From contig BCIA01000006.1 in NCBI GenBank assembly GCA_001599815.1, positions 1,304,961-1,368,960 of the forward strand: 64,000 nucleotides of DNA, written 5' to 3'. The position numbers and the translations under genes were made by a program. Below the pieces are notes generated by a model. It had not been told where the DNA came from. It ran no database searches and was given only the letters and a program-made list of their open reading frames with translations. Positions 1 through 9,941 of the stretch are shown in pieces. The stretch's first letter is position 1, and each line of letters opens with the position of its first letter. This DNA is from Furcasterigmium furcatum (lineage: Eukaryota > Ascomycota > Sordariomycetes > Glomerellales > Plectosphaerellaceae).

Positions 1-166
1 CAACTTTTTCCTTCACAACAAACAATGGCTCACTGTCTTTACCCAACCCATATCATTCACTCGAGTAAGTTCTTGACTCACAGCACGTAAAGAGTCATCC
101 TCTCAATTGCACGCTATCCTACTCCAGGCTGATGCATCCCTCAACCCATCTTACAAGACCCCGGCT

Positions 167-1795
167 CTAGTTGCTCTCAACCTTGACCACCGTCTCGTGC
201 GAGTCGGAGAACTGATCGACCTTGGTGCTCGCGAACTTCCTCGCGCTGACCTTGTGCTCGAACAACACGTCCAATTCTCCGTACGTCCTGTCCTTCGGCT
301 CCGGCAGGCGGAAATACGCCCAGATGAAGATGATCAGGCACCACGCCGCCCAGAACAGGCCCGTCTTCGCTCCCCAGTTCCATGCGTTCAGGCCAAGCAT
401 ACGCGGCATCAAGGTATTGTTTATCAGGCCGGCCATGTTGTTGAAGTTGCGCGCGAGCACGATCGTCTTGGCCTTGAGCCGGGTGGACGGCACCTCCGCC
501 ACAATCGTATAGCAGATGGGCCCGATGGCCATGTCGTAGACGAACGTGTAGAAGATGAGCAGGCTGCCGACGGCCCACCCGGCGTTGTTCGATCCCGAGA
601 AGCCGAGGCCGCCGACGACGACGAGGATGGCGAAGAGCGACGCCATGCCGACGAGGTAGATGGTGCGGCGGCCGAACTTTGCCATCCAGAACCACGAGAG
701 GATGACGCCGATCGCGCCGACGCCGTACTGGATCACGTTGAACGTGAAGGCGTTGTCGGCCGAGAGGCCCGCGCGCTCATAGAACTGCACCGAGTACCCC
801 ATGAGCACGCTGCCGCACATGGCCTGGGCCGTGTAGCTGATGGACGCGATCTCGGTGCGGCGCAGGTCGGAGCGCATGAAGCAGTGCCAGTAGTTCGTGC
901 CGGCGGAGTTCTCCTTCTCCATGTCGTCGGTGAGCTTGAGCATGGCGACCTGGTCGTCGGCGTTGAAGTCGATGCCGGCGTTTGTGGAGACGAGGGCGAG
1001 GATGGCCTTCTTGGCGTCGGCGAGGCGGCCCTTGCGGACGAGCCACCAGGGGGACTCGGGGGCGAAGAGGGTGCCGAGGATGATGAAGGGGGGCCAGGCC
1101 CACTGCAGGGCGAAGGGGATGCGGTAGGACCACTCGCCGCGCATGGAGAAGAGGCCCCGCAGGACGCCGGCGGCGATGAGCTGGCCGATGACCCAGCAGA
1201 GGTTGACGTAGGCCGTGAGGTAGGGGCGGAGGACGACGGGGGCGATGTCGGAGGCGTAGGCGAGCGTCAGGGTCTGGAAGACGCCCCAGGGGACGCCGAG
1301 GAGGATCTGGCTGGCGAGGATGGTCTCGAGGTTCTGCGCGAAGAAGGGGATGAAGATGAAGGCGATCATGACGATCTGCGAGAGGATCATGGTGCGCTTG
1401 TAGCCGATGCCGTCCGAGAGGTAGCCGTTGATGTAGAGGCCGATGATCTGGCCGCACATGCCGCCGACCTGGATGTACGTCTGCCAGTCTGCCGAGATGA
1501 CCCATCCGCCCTGGCCGTCGGGCTCGTTGCCGAACTTTTCCTGGAAGGCGTCGTAGCCGTAGAAGGCGCCCATCAGGGACAGGTCGTAACCTTCCATGAT
1601 GATGGCCGTCGAGAAGAGGACGGAGAAGGCGATGGCCTTGGGGTACAGCTTGAAGGCGTCCCGGATGGAGAGGTTGTGCTCGCGGGTGGTGGCATCGCGG
1701 GCGTCGGACTTCTGCTGGGCCTCGCCCTTGGAGCCGTTGGTCGGGACGGGGACATCCTCGACCTGGGCCGAGTCGAACTTGGACTCGGACGACAT
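167..1795 (-). CDS. MFS sugar transporter, maltose/alpha-glucoside permease type
   Basis: Single-exon gene of 542 aa. It should be a plasma-membrane H+ symporter for a disaccharide (maltose, sucrose or similar). Visible features are a cytosolic N-terminus of about 60 residues, twelve hydrophobic segments, the loop-2 motif after TM2 (YLSDGIGYKRT), the end-of-half-one motif PESPWWLVRKGR, and the second-half motif KFGRRTIYLVG. These match the fungal general alpha-glucoside permease branch of the sugar-porter family. I chose the ATG at 1795 (MSSESKFDS). An in-frame ATG at 1837 only adds 14 unconserved residues. A TATA-like box on this strand lies about 140 bp upstream. It diverges from the GH32 gene, and the intergenic region holds three identical palindromes, so the pair is probably co-regulated. 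Family is certain; the substrate is inferred from the neighbour. Confidence 0.9.
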   Translation of the reverse strand: MSSESKFDSAQVEDVPVPTNGSKGEAQQKSDARDATTREHNLSIRDAFKLYPKAIAFSVLFSTAIIMEGYDLSLMGAFYGYDAFQEKFGNEPDGQGGWVISADWQTYIQVGGMCGQIIGLYINGYLSDGIGYKRTMILSQIVMIAFIFIPFFAQNLETILASQILLGVPWGVFQTLTLAYASDIAPVVLRPYLTAYVNLCWVIGQLIAAGVLRGLFSMRGEWSYRIPFALQWAWPPFIILGTLFAPESPWWLVRKGRLADAKKAILALVSTNAGIDFNADDQVAMLKLTDDMEKENSAGTNYWHCFMRSDLRRTEIASISYTAQAMCGSVLMGYSVQFYERAGLSADNAFTFNVIQYGVGAIGVILSWFWMAKFGRRTIYLVGMASLFAILVVVGGLGFSGSNNAGWAVGSLLIFYTFVYDMAIGPICYTIVAEVPSTRLKAKTIVLARNFNNMAGLINNTLMPRMLGLNAWNWGAKTGLFWAAWCLIIFIWAYFRLPEPKDRTYGELDVLFEHKVSARKFASTKVDQFSDSHETVVKVESN

Positions 1796-1932
1796 GGTGT
1801 CTGATGCCAAAACAGAATTGAGGAAGGGGGGATGCAAGCCAGGTGAGAGAGGACCGAATATGGTCGAAGGATGTGATCCGAGGGCTGGTGATCTCAGGCC
1901 AGGAACCCCGGGATGGTGAGGGCGCCGGGGAT

Positions 1933-1940
1933 CTTATATA
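1933..1940 (-). promoter_or_regulatory. TATA-like box of the sugar permease gene
   Basis: TATATAAG on the minus strand, about 140 bp before the ATG at 1795. Position and sequence fit a core promoter; no transcript start is visible. Confidence 0.4.
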
Positions 1941-2299
1941 ACCTTCGAGAACGATGTTTCGTCGTCCCGGGTCTTCCCCAGGAACTCCAGGAAATCCTTG
2001 GCCGTCCGCGCCCCAGTGAAGCTAAGTCGAAAGGCGCCGAGGTGCCGGCTCATGACAATGTCCCGGGGACGCCTATGACAGGGGCCAAGAGTCAGTCGTT
2101 GTTGGTTCTGGAAGCAGGAGACGCGCAGAAGGGAAGCAGAGATGGAAATCTTCCCCCAGTCTTCGCGGCCCCATGGGGGTTGTGGCTGCAGTCGTGTGCT
2201 CCGTGCATCTCTTGGGATCCCAGTTCTTCCTGGTCTGATGGCTTTGTCTCGGGGCCACGGCGTCGGTCTCGACCGAGGGCTAAACTTAAAGAGGAATAA

Positions 2300-2411
2300 T
2301 TGTCGGTCCGACAAGCCAATGCCGTCCCGGCAGATGGGAAAAGGGGCACTTGTCGGTCCGACAAGGCGTCGATCGTGACCCGAAAGAGCCCACGACTTGT
2401 CGGTCCGACAA
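2300..2411. promoter_or_regulatory. Three copies of palindrome TTGTCGGTCCGACAA (candidate operator)
   Basis: Perfect 15-bp copies at 2300-2314, 2350-2364 and 2397-2411 (starts 50 and 47 bp apart). Each has 7-bp arms around a central T, which places inverted CGG triplets one base apart (CGG-N1-CCG). A single half-site (GTCCGAC) recurs near 2655. They lie in the divergent promoter between the permease and GH32 genes. Zn2Cys6 dimers typically bind paired CGG triplets, so a local zinc-cluster regulator is a natural reader. The N1 spacing is unusual and the protein is not known. Confidence 0.7.
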
Positions 2412-2689
2412 CTTCATGCACATGGACACTGGAGTCCGGGGAAAAAGAGGAGGCCAAGCTGCCCCCAAGCCGTAGATCACGCTCATCGTGCGTCTCCAGT
2501 CCCAAGCCCCCCGTATCACCATCGCCGTCCCCTCATTTTCAGCGAATATGGAGCGACTCCTGTTCTCGGACCGAGAAGCATCTCCCAGGGCTCGGGTTAT
2601 ATGTTTGGTCCCTTGCCATCAGCCTGCGACTGTCATTCGACACTGACATCGTCTGTCCGACTCGTATCCCCCCCAGACCCGACAACACC

Positions 2690-4527
2690 ATGAGCCTGGC
2701 ACAGACAACCAGCCCTTGGCATCCCCAGAAGCGGTCACAATGGCACCCAACACCGTCCTTCCACCTCATGCCCCCCCAAGGGTGGATGAATGATCCGTGT
2801 GCACCCGGCTTCGACCTCACAACAGGGACCTACAATCTGTCATACCAATGTGAGTCCTCATCCTCTCCTCTGTAAGAACCTAATCTGATCCTCACACTCC
2901 TCTAGGGAACCCCAAGTCGGTTGAATGGGGTCACATCTGCTGGGGCCACGCCTCAAGTCCAGACGGCCTGCGATGGGAACACTCCTCCGGCCGACCATCC
3001 CTCCAGCCCAGCCAGCCCTACGACAGCGAAGGCATCTTCACAGGCTGCTCCTGGCCGACCGGCCCCCGCGGCGAAAAAGGAATGCTCACTGCGATCTACT
3101 CCTCCATCACAGCCCTTCCGATCCACTGGACCCTCGAGCACACCCGCTCCTCCGAGGGCGTCTCCCTCGCCACGTCCACCGACGGCGGCAAGACCTGGAC
3201 CAAGAGCGAGCTCAACCCCATCCTCGAGGGCGAGCCGGATAACCTCACAGTAACAGGCTTCCGAGACCCCTTCCTCGCAGAATGGCCCTCTCTCGACAAG
3301 ATCCGCGGCCGGACGAGCCTCTACGCCGCCCTCTCCGGCGGCATCGTTGGCAAGGGCCCAACAGTCTTCCTCTACGCGGTGGCGCCCGAGGACCTCACGA
3401 GATGGGAATACCTGGGCCCGATCGTCGACATCCCCGCCGCCTCCCGGACGCCGGGGCCCTGGACAGGGGAGCTCGGCACCAACTGGGAATGCGTCAACTA
3501 CATGACCCTGAAGGACGACACGGCAGAACGGGAGTTCCTCCTGATGGGAGCCGAGGGATACATCGCGCCAGACTATCGGAAAGATGAGGGCGATCCCCAC
3601 GGCGGATGGCCGCTCTGGTTCGCGGGATCCTTGGAATCGACGACCGAGGGGCCCAGACTGAGACACGAGTACGATGGAATCCTGGACCACGGGTGCCTAT
3701 ACGCGCCGAACTCATTCGAGCACCCAGTCTCGAAGAAGAGGGTGGCGTTCGGATGGATCAAGGAGGAGGAGCTGACCCTGGCGCGACGGGAGGCGAAAGG
3801 CTGGACTGGGTTCCTATCGATCCCGCGCGAGCTGTTCCTGTACACGGCACGGAATGTCGTCAGGGGGCTGAGGTCACCCGTCGACTCTATCCGGTCCATG
3901 AAGGTTGTTGAAGAAGGCCCGGGAGGAAAGACACTACAGACGCTGGGAATTCGGCCGTTCGCAGACTTCCGCTCGCTTGGCCAGACTCGCATCACCGAAT
4001 GGTCTAAGCTGAGCAGCACCAGCGACGCCCTCCTGAAACTGAAGACGAGCTCGAGCAGCTGGGAGCTGGAGGCCGTTGTCAACGTCCACCCCTCCCAGCA
4101 CCACGTCGGCTTCCACATCTGCCACAGCTCTGACGCCTCCCAGAGGACGACCATCTTCTTCGACACCCGGGACGAGCAGATCGTCGTCGACAGGAGCCTA
4201 TCGAACCGCGAGGCGGATATCAAGAAGTACACCATGGCCGGCGCATTCACGCTCTTCTACCAGAACACTACCGCCGGGGCCGAGGAGCTGGAGAAGCTTC
4301 GGCTGCGGATCTTCCGCGACGGAGACACGCTGGAGGTATTTGCGAACGATCGCTTCGCATTGAGCACGACGGCGTATGTGGATCACGAGACCTGCGCTGG
4401 CATCAGCTGGTTCCTCGAGGGGGGCGAGGGCGCTGTCGAGCCGGTCTTTGAGAGCGTTCGGTTGTGGGAGGATATGGCTGCCGCCGATGCAGAGCGCTCG
4501 GAGGAAGTGCCGCAGCCTCATTTGTAG
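2690..4527 (+). CDS. Intracellular GH32 beta-fructofuranosidase (invertase-type)
   Basis: 593 aa from two exons, 2690-2849 and 2906-4527. The 56-nt GTGAGT...TAG intron splits a Trp codon and restores the family sequence YQWNPKSVEWG. The protein hydrolyses sucrose or fructans. GH32 motifs are present: WMNDPCAPG with nucleophile Asp35, FRDP with transition-state Asp174, and WECVNY with acid/base Glu248. A five-blade propeller region is followed by a C-terminal beta-sandwich module (about residue 400 on). The N-terminus (MSLAQTTSPWHPQKR) is not a signal peptide, so the enzyme should be cytosolic, as in the fungal intracellular invertase branch. Together with the divergent permease this implies import of intact sugar followed by internal cleavage. 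Exact substrate is not readable from sequence. Confidence 0.9.
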
Positions 4528-5874
4528 AGAGAGTCGGTTGAAATACACGAAAATACCCAGCAGACTCGGTTGGCTTGTCGGTAATAGACTGAGGGGTTGT
4601 CTCGACGAGAGATCGTCTCCAAGATAGGCCTTGTCGAAGAGAGTGAGAGGACTGCTCTGGAGACAAATCAACCTGACCCCTCTCATATTGGGATTCAATC
4701 TTCGACTTTCAGACTGCGTGACTCTGGCTGAAACATTCCTCCGTAACTTACTATTCACGAGTTGGAAATCCCAGTGCCAGACTCGAGGACCGTCGAGGAC
4801 CAACAACAACCCAAGATGCTCTCTCTCAGATCTCCAAGCCATCGCCTCCCTGTGCCAAGAACTAGGACTTGACGTGTTCCGTCGACCCATCACATAGAAA
4901 TCCGACTCTTACAAACCCTCTACTCCGTCAATTGCGCCCTTCCACCCATCTGAGCAGAAAATCTCTGCAACCACAACTGCAAATCCCCCTCGCCGCCGGT
5001 CCGGTTCCAACGTGGCGCTCGCCTTGTCCGATAAATACCCCTCGCAGGGTCAAGATCGCCGCCGTCCCCGCGGAGAGCCCGGATGAGTCCTGGATGTCCT
5101 TATCCCCGCGATGCGAAGCTCACTCCCGTCGACCGAAAAATCCGTGTAGCATCGAACATGGTGCCATCGCATCGCGAGGTCGGAAGCTCCCGGGAGCCCT
5201 CGAAACCGTCCCGTCCGCGGGTACCCGGCGGGAATGATCCTGACTGGAGAGAGGGCGCCGTCGAGTGGCTCGCACGTGTGGCCAAGACTGGGGGCTCTGG
5301 GTCTCTTGAGCTTCGCACGCTCGGCGCCCCGAGTCCAAGACGGGAAGTTGTCGAGGAGGATTCCAAGACGGGAGCGCTGAGGGGATGGCCCTCTACTTGT
5401 ACTGGGAACGATTCTCGCCCCTCGTCGACTCCCGCGGGTAGGCCCCTCGGACAATGGAAAGGCGCCGTCGCCAAGGCGGGAAGGCCCTCGATTGCAGGTT
5501 TTCGAGCGTCGTCGCTCCACCGGACTGAGGCCGCGGGAAGGGAAACTGACTCGCGAGATCCCAGTCTCGCCAGTCACCCCAACGCCCGCGGGTGCCAGAC
5601 TCTTCTCCTCACGCTTCGAGGGGCCAAGAAACACCAAAATGAATCAAGCATCCAAGCAGAAAACCAAGATCACGAACGCGGGGCCCCACTGCCCTGATCA
5701 GCGTCTGCGGGGTTGAAAACATGTGCGACAGGACAAGAGGGATCAAGCAATGACACAAGGCTGGGCAGGCGCTGGATATAAGAACGGGAGCCTCCATCGC
5801 AGGGCTCATCACTTGTTTGTACCAGCAGGCCGACCGCACTCCCTCTCCCGACCATCTTAACCCCCAGCGCCGTC
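4528..5874. other. Intergenic, GH32 3' side and MFS promoter
   Basis: No convincing gene. Open frames on both strands here are arginine/serine-rich and unlike any family. The stretch holds four CCGCGG-centred palindromes between 5214 and 5596 and a TATAAG box at 5777-5782, about 98 bp before the next ATG. Confidence 0.5.
5777..5782 (+). promoter_or_regulatory. TATA box of the MFS gene at 5875
   Basis: TATAAG about 98 bp upstream of the start codon, a usual distance for fungal genes with defined TATA boxes. Confidence 0.4.
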
Positions 5875-7617
5875 ATGTCCAACACCAACGCCACGGCGGC
5901 CGAGAGCCGCACCGCCCAGCAAGATGAGATCGTCGACAGCCGCAACGAGACGTCCCTGTCCGGAGACGAGAAGCGCGACCCGGCCGCCGTCGAGCATGCT
6001 GACCGGGGCTTCGACGAGGAGAAGCACCCAATGGAGACCCCCTCCGTCACCGCGCCCATCGAGGCCCTGGGCATCCCGGACTGGCAGGAAAAGGAGAAGA
6101 TGATCGTCCGACGGCTCGACATGACCCTGATGCCAATGCTCTGGGTGCTGTACCTTTTCAACTACCTCGACCGCGCCTCCATCTCGTGAGTTGACCGGCC
6201 CAGAGAAAGCATGGGATATAAGCTGACCGAGGACATCCTCCTTCAGCCAGGCCAGGCTCAGCAGCTTCGAGGCTGACCTCGGACTCACCGGCACTCAGTT
6301 TTCCACTGCCGTCGCGATTCTTGTTCCCGGGTAAGTCTGACAAGACAATCTCTAATGCCGCTCTGCTGACTCGGCCCGACGCACAGTTACGTGGCGGCTC
6401 AGATCCCATCCAACATGATCCTGCCATACGTTCGCCCGAGTTTGTATCTTCCCTGCTGCGCCATCGTGTGGTCCGGCGTCTCGGCTGCGACCGCTGGCGT
6501 GACCAACTACCACGGCCTGCTTGCCTGCCGCATCATGCTGGGCTTGTGTGAAGCCCCCCTGCTTCCCGGAGTAAGGACCCTTTCGACCCGGACAAGCATG
6601 AGCTGCGCGCTGACAATTCCCCAGGCCATCTACATCATGAGCTGCTGGTACACCAGGAAGGAGATGGCGCTGCGTACGGCCATCCTGTACACCGGTCTCG
6701 TCCTCGCCATGGCTAGTTCCGGCCTCATCGCCGCGGGTGTGTACGAGGGGCTCGAAGGCTCGCATGGCATGGCCGGATGGCAATGGCTCTTCATTGTGCT
6801 GGCCGTCGCCGGTTCCGCGTGTGCCGTGGTCGCGCTGTTCCTCCTCCCCGACTACCCCGACTCCAAGACGGGCAGCGCGCGTTGGTCCATGACCGAGGAC
6901 ATGCGCCGCATCGCAGCCGCCCGCATCCTGGCCGATCGTGTCTCTCTGCCCGGCGCCAAGAGCGACAGCATCTGGTACGGTCTGAAGCTCACCTGCATGG
7001 ACTACAAGACCTGGATCTTCGTCGCCATCAACATCTCCATCTCGGCCGCGTACGGCTTCCTGAACTTCTTCCCCTCCATCGTGCGCGGCTTCGGCTTCGA
7101 ATCCAGGACGACCACCCTGCTGCTTACCGCCCCTCCCTACGTGTTCGCCGCCATCGGGTCTCTGGTGAACGCGCGAAGCTCCGACCACTTCAAGGACCGC
7201 GGCTGGCACATGGCCACGCCTGTCCTGATCGCCATCTTCGGCTATGTCGTCTGCTGCGCCACCGAAAACGTCCCTGCTCGCTACGCGGCCTCCTTCATGT
7301 ACATCGGAGGCATGTTCTCGGCCAACCCTCTGATCAACACTTGGCTCGTGAGCACCCTTGGCCGGACGCCGGAGAAGCGCGCGACGGCCATCCCCGTCAT
7401 CAACGTGCTGGGCCAGATCGGCAACTTCATCGCCCCTTACTTCTTCCCCGATAGAGATGAGCCGAGGTATCTGATGGCCTTCCTGCTCATGATGGGTTTT
7501 GCGGCCATCGGCATCGCTTGTATCATGTTCCTCAAGTTCGTGCTGTACAAGTCCAACAAGCGGCTGTACCAGAGGGCTGTCGAGAACGGCACCGTGTACA
7601 ACCCGTACACCTTGTAA
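5875..7617 (+). CDS. MFS transporter, anion:cation symporter (Dal5-like) family
   Basis: 523 aa from four exons: 5875-6185, 6247-6330, 6387-6570 and 6625-7617. All introns are 54-61 nt with GTGAGT or GTAAGT/G donors and CAG acceptors, and phases join exactly. Spliced, the protein shows the family hallmarks NYLDRASIS-QARLSSFEADLGLTGTQF, then YVAAQIPSNMIL, and GLCEAPLLPG leading to YIMSCWYTRKEM. The family (allantoate, nicotinate, pantothenate and related carboxylate permeases) has twelve membrane helices and works at the plasma membrane. The substrate is unknown. It lies downstream of the GH32 gene in the same direction and convergent with a Zn2Cys6 gene 216 bp away, so it may belong to the same regulated locus. 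Confidence 0.88.
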
Positions 7618-7833
7618 GCGCTCTGCTCCTGCTGGAGATTGGGTGCTCTGGATATTCGAGGATTGGTACACGACAAGGGCCTTGAGAGGTGTCATTGCCA
7701 TAGAACGGCGGGTCTGAGGGTTGCAGAGGGGAAGGACTGGAGCTTAAGACAGTGGAAGAGAGAGGAGGACAATCTCATGGTCATTCCATGAGTGGCCATG
7801 TGATCTCAGAAGTCATAGACTTGAGAAGAGGTC

Positions 7834-9435
7834 TCATAAATGATCTAGCGGCGTTGACAGCTGAGCCCAGTAGCCTGCTGGTGAAGGGAGATCTGAGAAG
7901 CCTGATGTCGGGTGCGACCGCCGCAGCAAATCCACCTTTTCCAGCAGATAGGCTCTCTGTCGGTCTCGCATTCGCTCGAAATTGAACAGGAATTTCGCGA
8001 TAAAGAGGAAATCTTCAATGTGCGTGTCCAGCTCGCTGTCATACAATGGTGAGAGTGCCAGGACGTCAGCAATCGTGCTGGTGATTTCGAACAGCTTTTG
8101 CAGAATGCCGCTGCCTTGAGTGCCGATACTGGCGATGCTGTCCAGGCGGCCCACGAGACTGCGGAGCTGATTTGACAGCCGAAGGGCGGGGAACTGTAAC
8201 GACAAGGCTTCGTGTGTGTTCTGTGCTGGCGTCGATCGGAGGAACCCCTTGGATAGTGCAACCTGCCAAAGAAGCGTCCGAAGCCACAACCTGGTGATGA
8301 AGAGGTCGGCCCGCTGATGCTCAGATAACCCCGGGTGGCCACTTCTGAGCAGCTCGTGCTCGGCCTCCGCGGCGTCAATCTCGTCCTGATCAAGCTGTAC
8401 TTGCTTGCTCTCGATCCAGTCAACGGTAATCTTGGGATGCCTGTCCTCCCGGCCATCCCATTGCGTCAGGAAGGTATCGTCAAGAATGAGAAAGAGGTGG
8501 ATTAATCGGTTGAAGCCGACTTCGATATGGAGCGGGATGCTGGGGTCGGCCAGCGGGGGGCCGGTCTTGAGGGGCGGGAGAATGCTGGGGAAGCCGGATG
8601 CGATCGTCAGGAAGCGCTCATGGATGTATGCTTCCCAGTAAAGCCTTTGAAACGCGGCGAGGTGAGGGCTCGTCGTGTGAGAATCATCCCTCTGGTCGTG
8701 GGCCAGCTTGGTTTGGATCATGGTGATGGCTTCGCGGATGTGACTGAAGCTTCGGTCGTAGAGCTTAAAGGCCATCATGGAGATTTCGAGATAGATGCTG
8801 GTCATGATGCGCCGGTTGGTGACGGGAAGCTCTCCGTCAATGCGGCCATGTGAGTCCAGCCGGAGATCCGCGCGCCTGTGTGCTTCCAGGCTGCATTGTA
8901 TGAGATCGTTCAGCTGGGTAGCCACATCGCCGTGGATCATATCAACCGGGTGCGACAGATAGATGGTAGTTGCACCAAAAGCAAAGACGAGAGCCGCGTC
9001 CTCGACGCTGTGGTCCATTGCAGGTATCGCTGCCAGTATATCCACGGATGAGATAGCAGGACTGAATGGGTAGACGAGCTCTTCGAACTGTGGGATAAGG
9101 CCCCTGAAGAAGTCAGGGGTGTATCGGCTCGCCAAGGAGGAGGCCGGAGAAGACGGACTCGGTCCTGACATTGTCGTTGACCCTGGCGCAGCAGAGTCTG
9201 GGCTCGTGGCTGCGATGTTTCCTCGAGCTTTGGCGACAAGTCTGCCGCGGATTGGGTTCTTGCGCTTCTCTGCCTCGGGGGTCGTGACACAACGGATCGA
9301 ATGCTGCGTGCACTGAGCGCAGGGCTGCATGCCGTCGCATCTGACCTTCCGAACCCGACAGCCATCGCAGGCCCGCCTCACTCGCGGAGCTTTGGCCGTC
9401 GGGGCGCCGGGAGGCTCATCGGTGGTTGAAGACAT
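7834..9435 (-). CDS. Zn2Cys6 transcription factor
   Basis: 533 aa, no intron seen. The zinc cluster sits near residues 20-50: CDGCRVRKVRCDGMQPC followed by AQC and six residues later a Cys (C-x2-C-x6-C-x5-C-x2-C-x6-C). The rest is a helical middle region like that of regulators of sugar-use genes (maltose/sucrose/inulin type). The start at 9435 (MSSTTDEPP) is preferred; an in-frame ATG at 9525 would add 30 residues, but a CTCAG acceptor-like sequence just before 9435 suggests a 5' leader intron there. The gene is convergent with the MFS gene and divergent from vps5. It is the obvious local candidate to read the palindromes at 2300-2411, but this is inference from position. Confidence 0.85.
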   Translation of the reverse strand: MSSTTDEPPGAPTAKAPRVRRACDGCRVRKVRCDGMQPCAQCTQHSIRCVTTPEAEKRKNPIRGRLVAKARGNIAATSPDSAAPGSTTMSGPSPSSPASSLASRYTPDFFRGLIPQFEELVYPFSPAISSVDILAAIPAMDHSVEDAALVFAFGATTIYLSHPVDMIHGDVATQLNDLIQCSLEAHRRADLRLDSHGRIDGELPVTNRRIMTSIYLEISMMAFKLYDRSFSHIREAITMIQTKLAHDQRDDSHTTSPHLAAFQRLYWEAYIHERFLTIASGFPSILPPLKTGPPLADPSIPLHIEVGFNRLIHLFLILDDTFLTQWDGREDRHPKITVDWIESKQVQLDQDEIDAAEAEHELLRSGHPGLSEHQRADLFITRLWLRTLLWQVALSKGFLRSTPAQNTHEALSLQFPALRLSNQLRSLVGRLDSIASIGTQGSGILQKLFEITSTIADVLALSPLYDSELDTHIEDFLFIAKFLFNFERMRDRQRAYLLEKVDLLRRSHPTSGFSDLPSPAGYWAQLSTPLDHL

Positions 9436-9941
9436 TGGCGATCGGAAGCTGAGGCGTTTGTCTTGTGTTAGTGAGGGCGGAATCGGTCCTCTGGGCACAT
9501 GTCGGAGAAGAGCAGCTGGCCGCAAACTCTCCCAGGCCCATTACGGGAACGTAGAGAGGCGAATGGGTCTGCTGGAGCTGGCCAGATGCTTTTACAGTGT
9601 GGTGAAGAGGAAGAGACACCGCAGAAATGTCATTGAGGTGAGAGAATAGAAGGTAGAAGACTCGAGCGATGAGCTCAAGCTGAGGAAGGAGACATCCACA
9701 TCATGAACGAGAAGCGTGAAAAGTGGGACAAGGTACGTACCTCGTCCGGCTTAGGTATGATTTCATCCCGGGCAACCTCCAAAGCTCCTCCAACGCCCAT
9801 GCTCCTCCGCCTGTCGCAACCCACCACCACCACCAGCCAATCCACGTCCACCTCTGACGGTCTTCCTGGTGCCTGCATCGCTCGCCTCTGTCCAACAAAC
9901 ACCACCTCCTCCAGCGCAACACCGCATCTCCAAACACAGCC
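9436..9941. other. Divergent promoter, Zn2Cys6 gene / vps5
   Basis: 506 bp without a gene. A CAC trinucleotide run near 9821-9836 abuts a CCAAT box on the vps5 side. Confidence 0.4.

Noticed and set aside
107..1804. 565-codon plus-strand open frame
   Set aside because: It lies opposite the permease gene and is Glu/Asp/Val-rich noise produced by GC-rich third positions.
6352..7701. 449-codon minus-strand frame
   Set aside because: Shadow of the Dal5-like MFS exons; His/Gly/Asp-rich with no hydrophobic structure.
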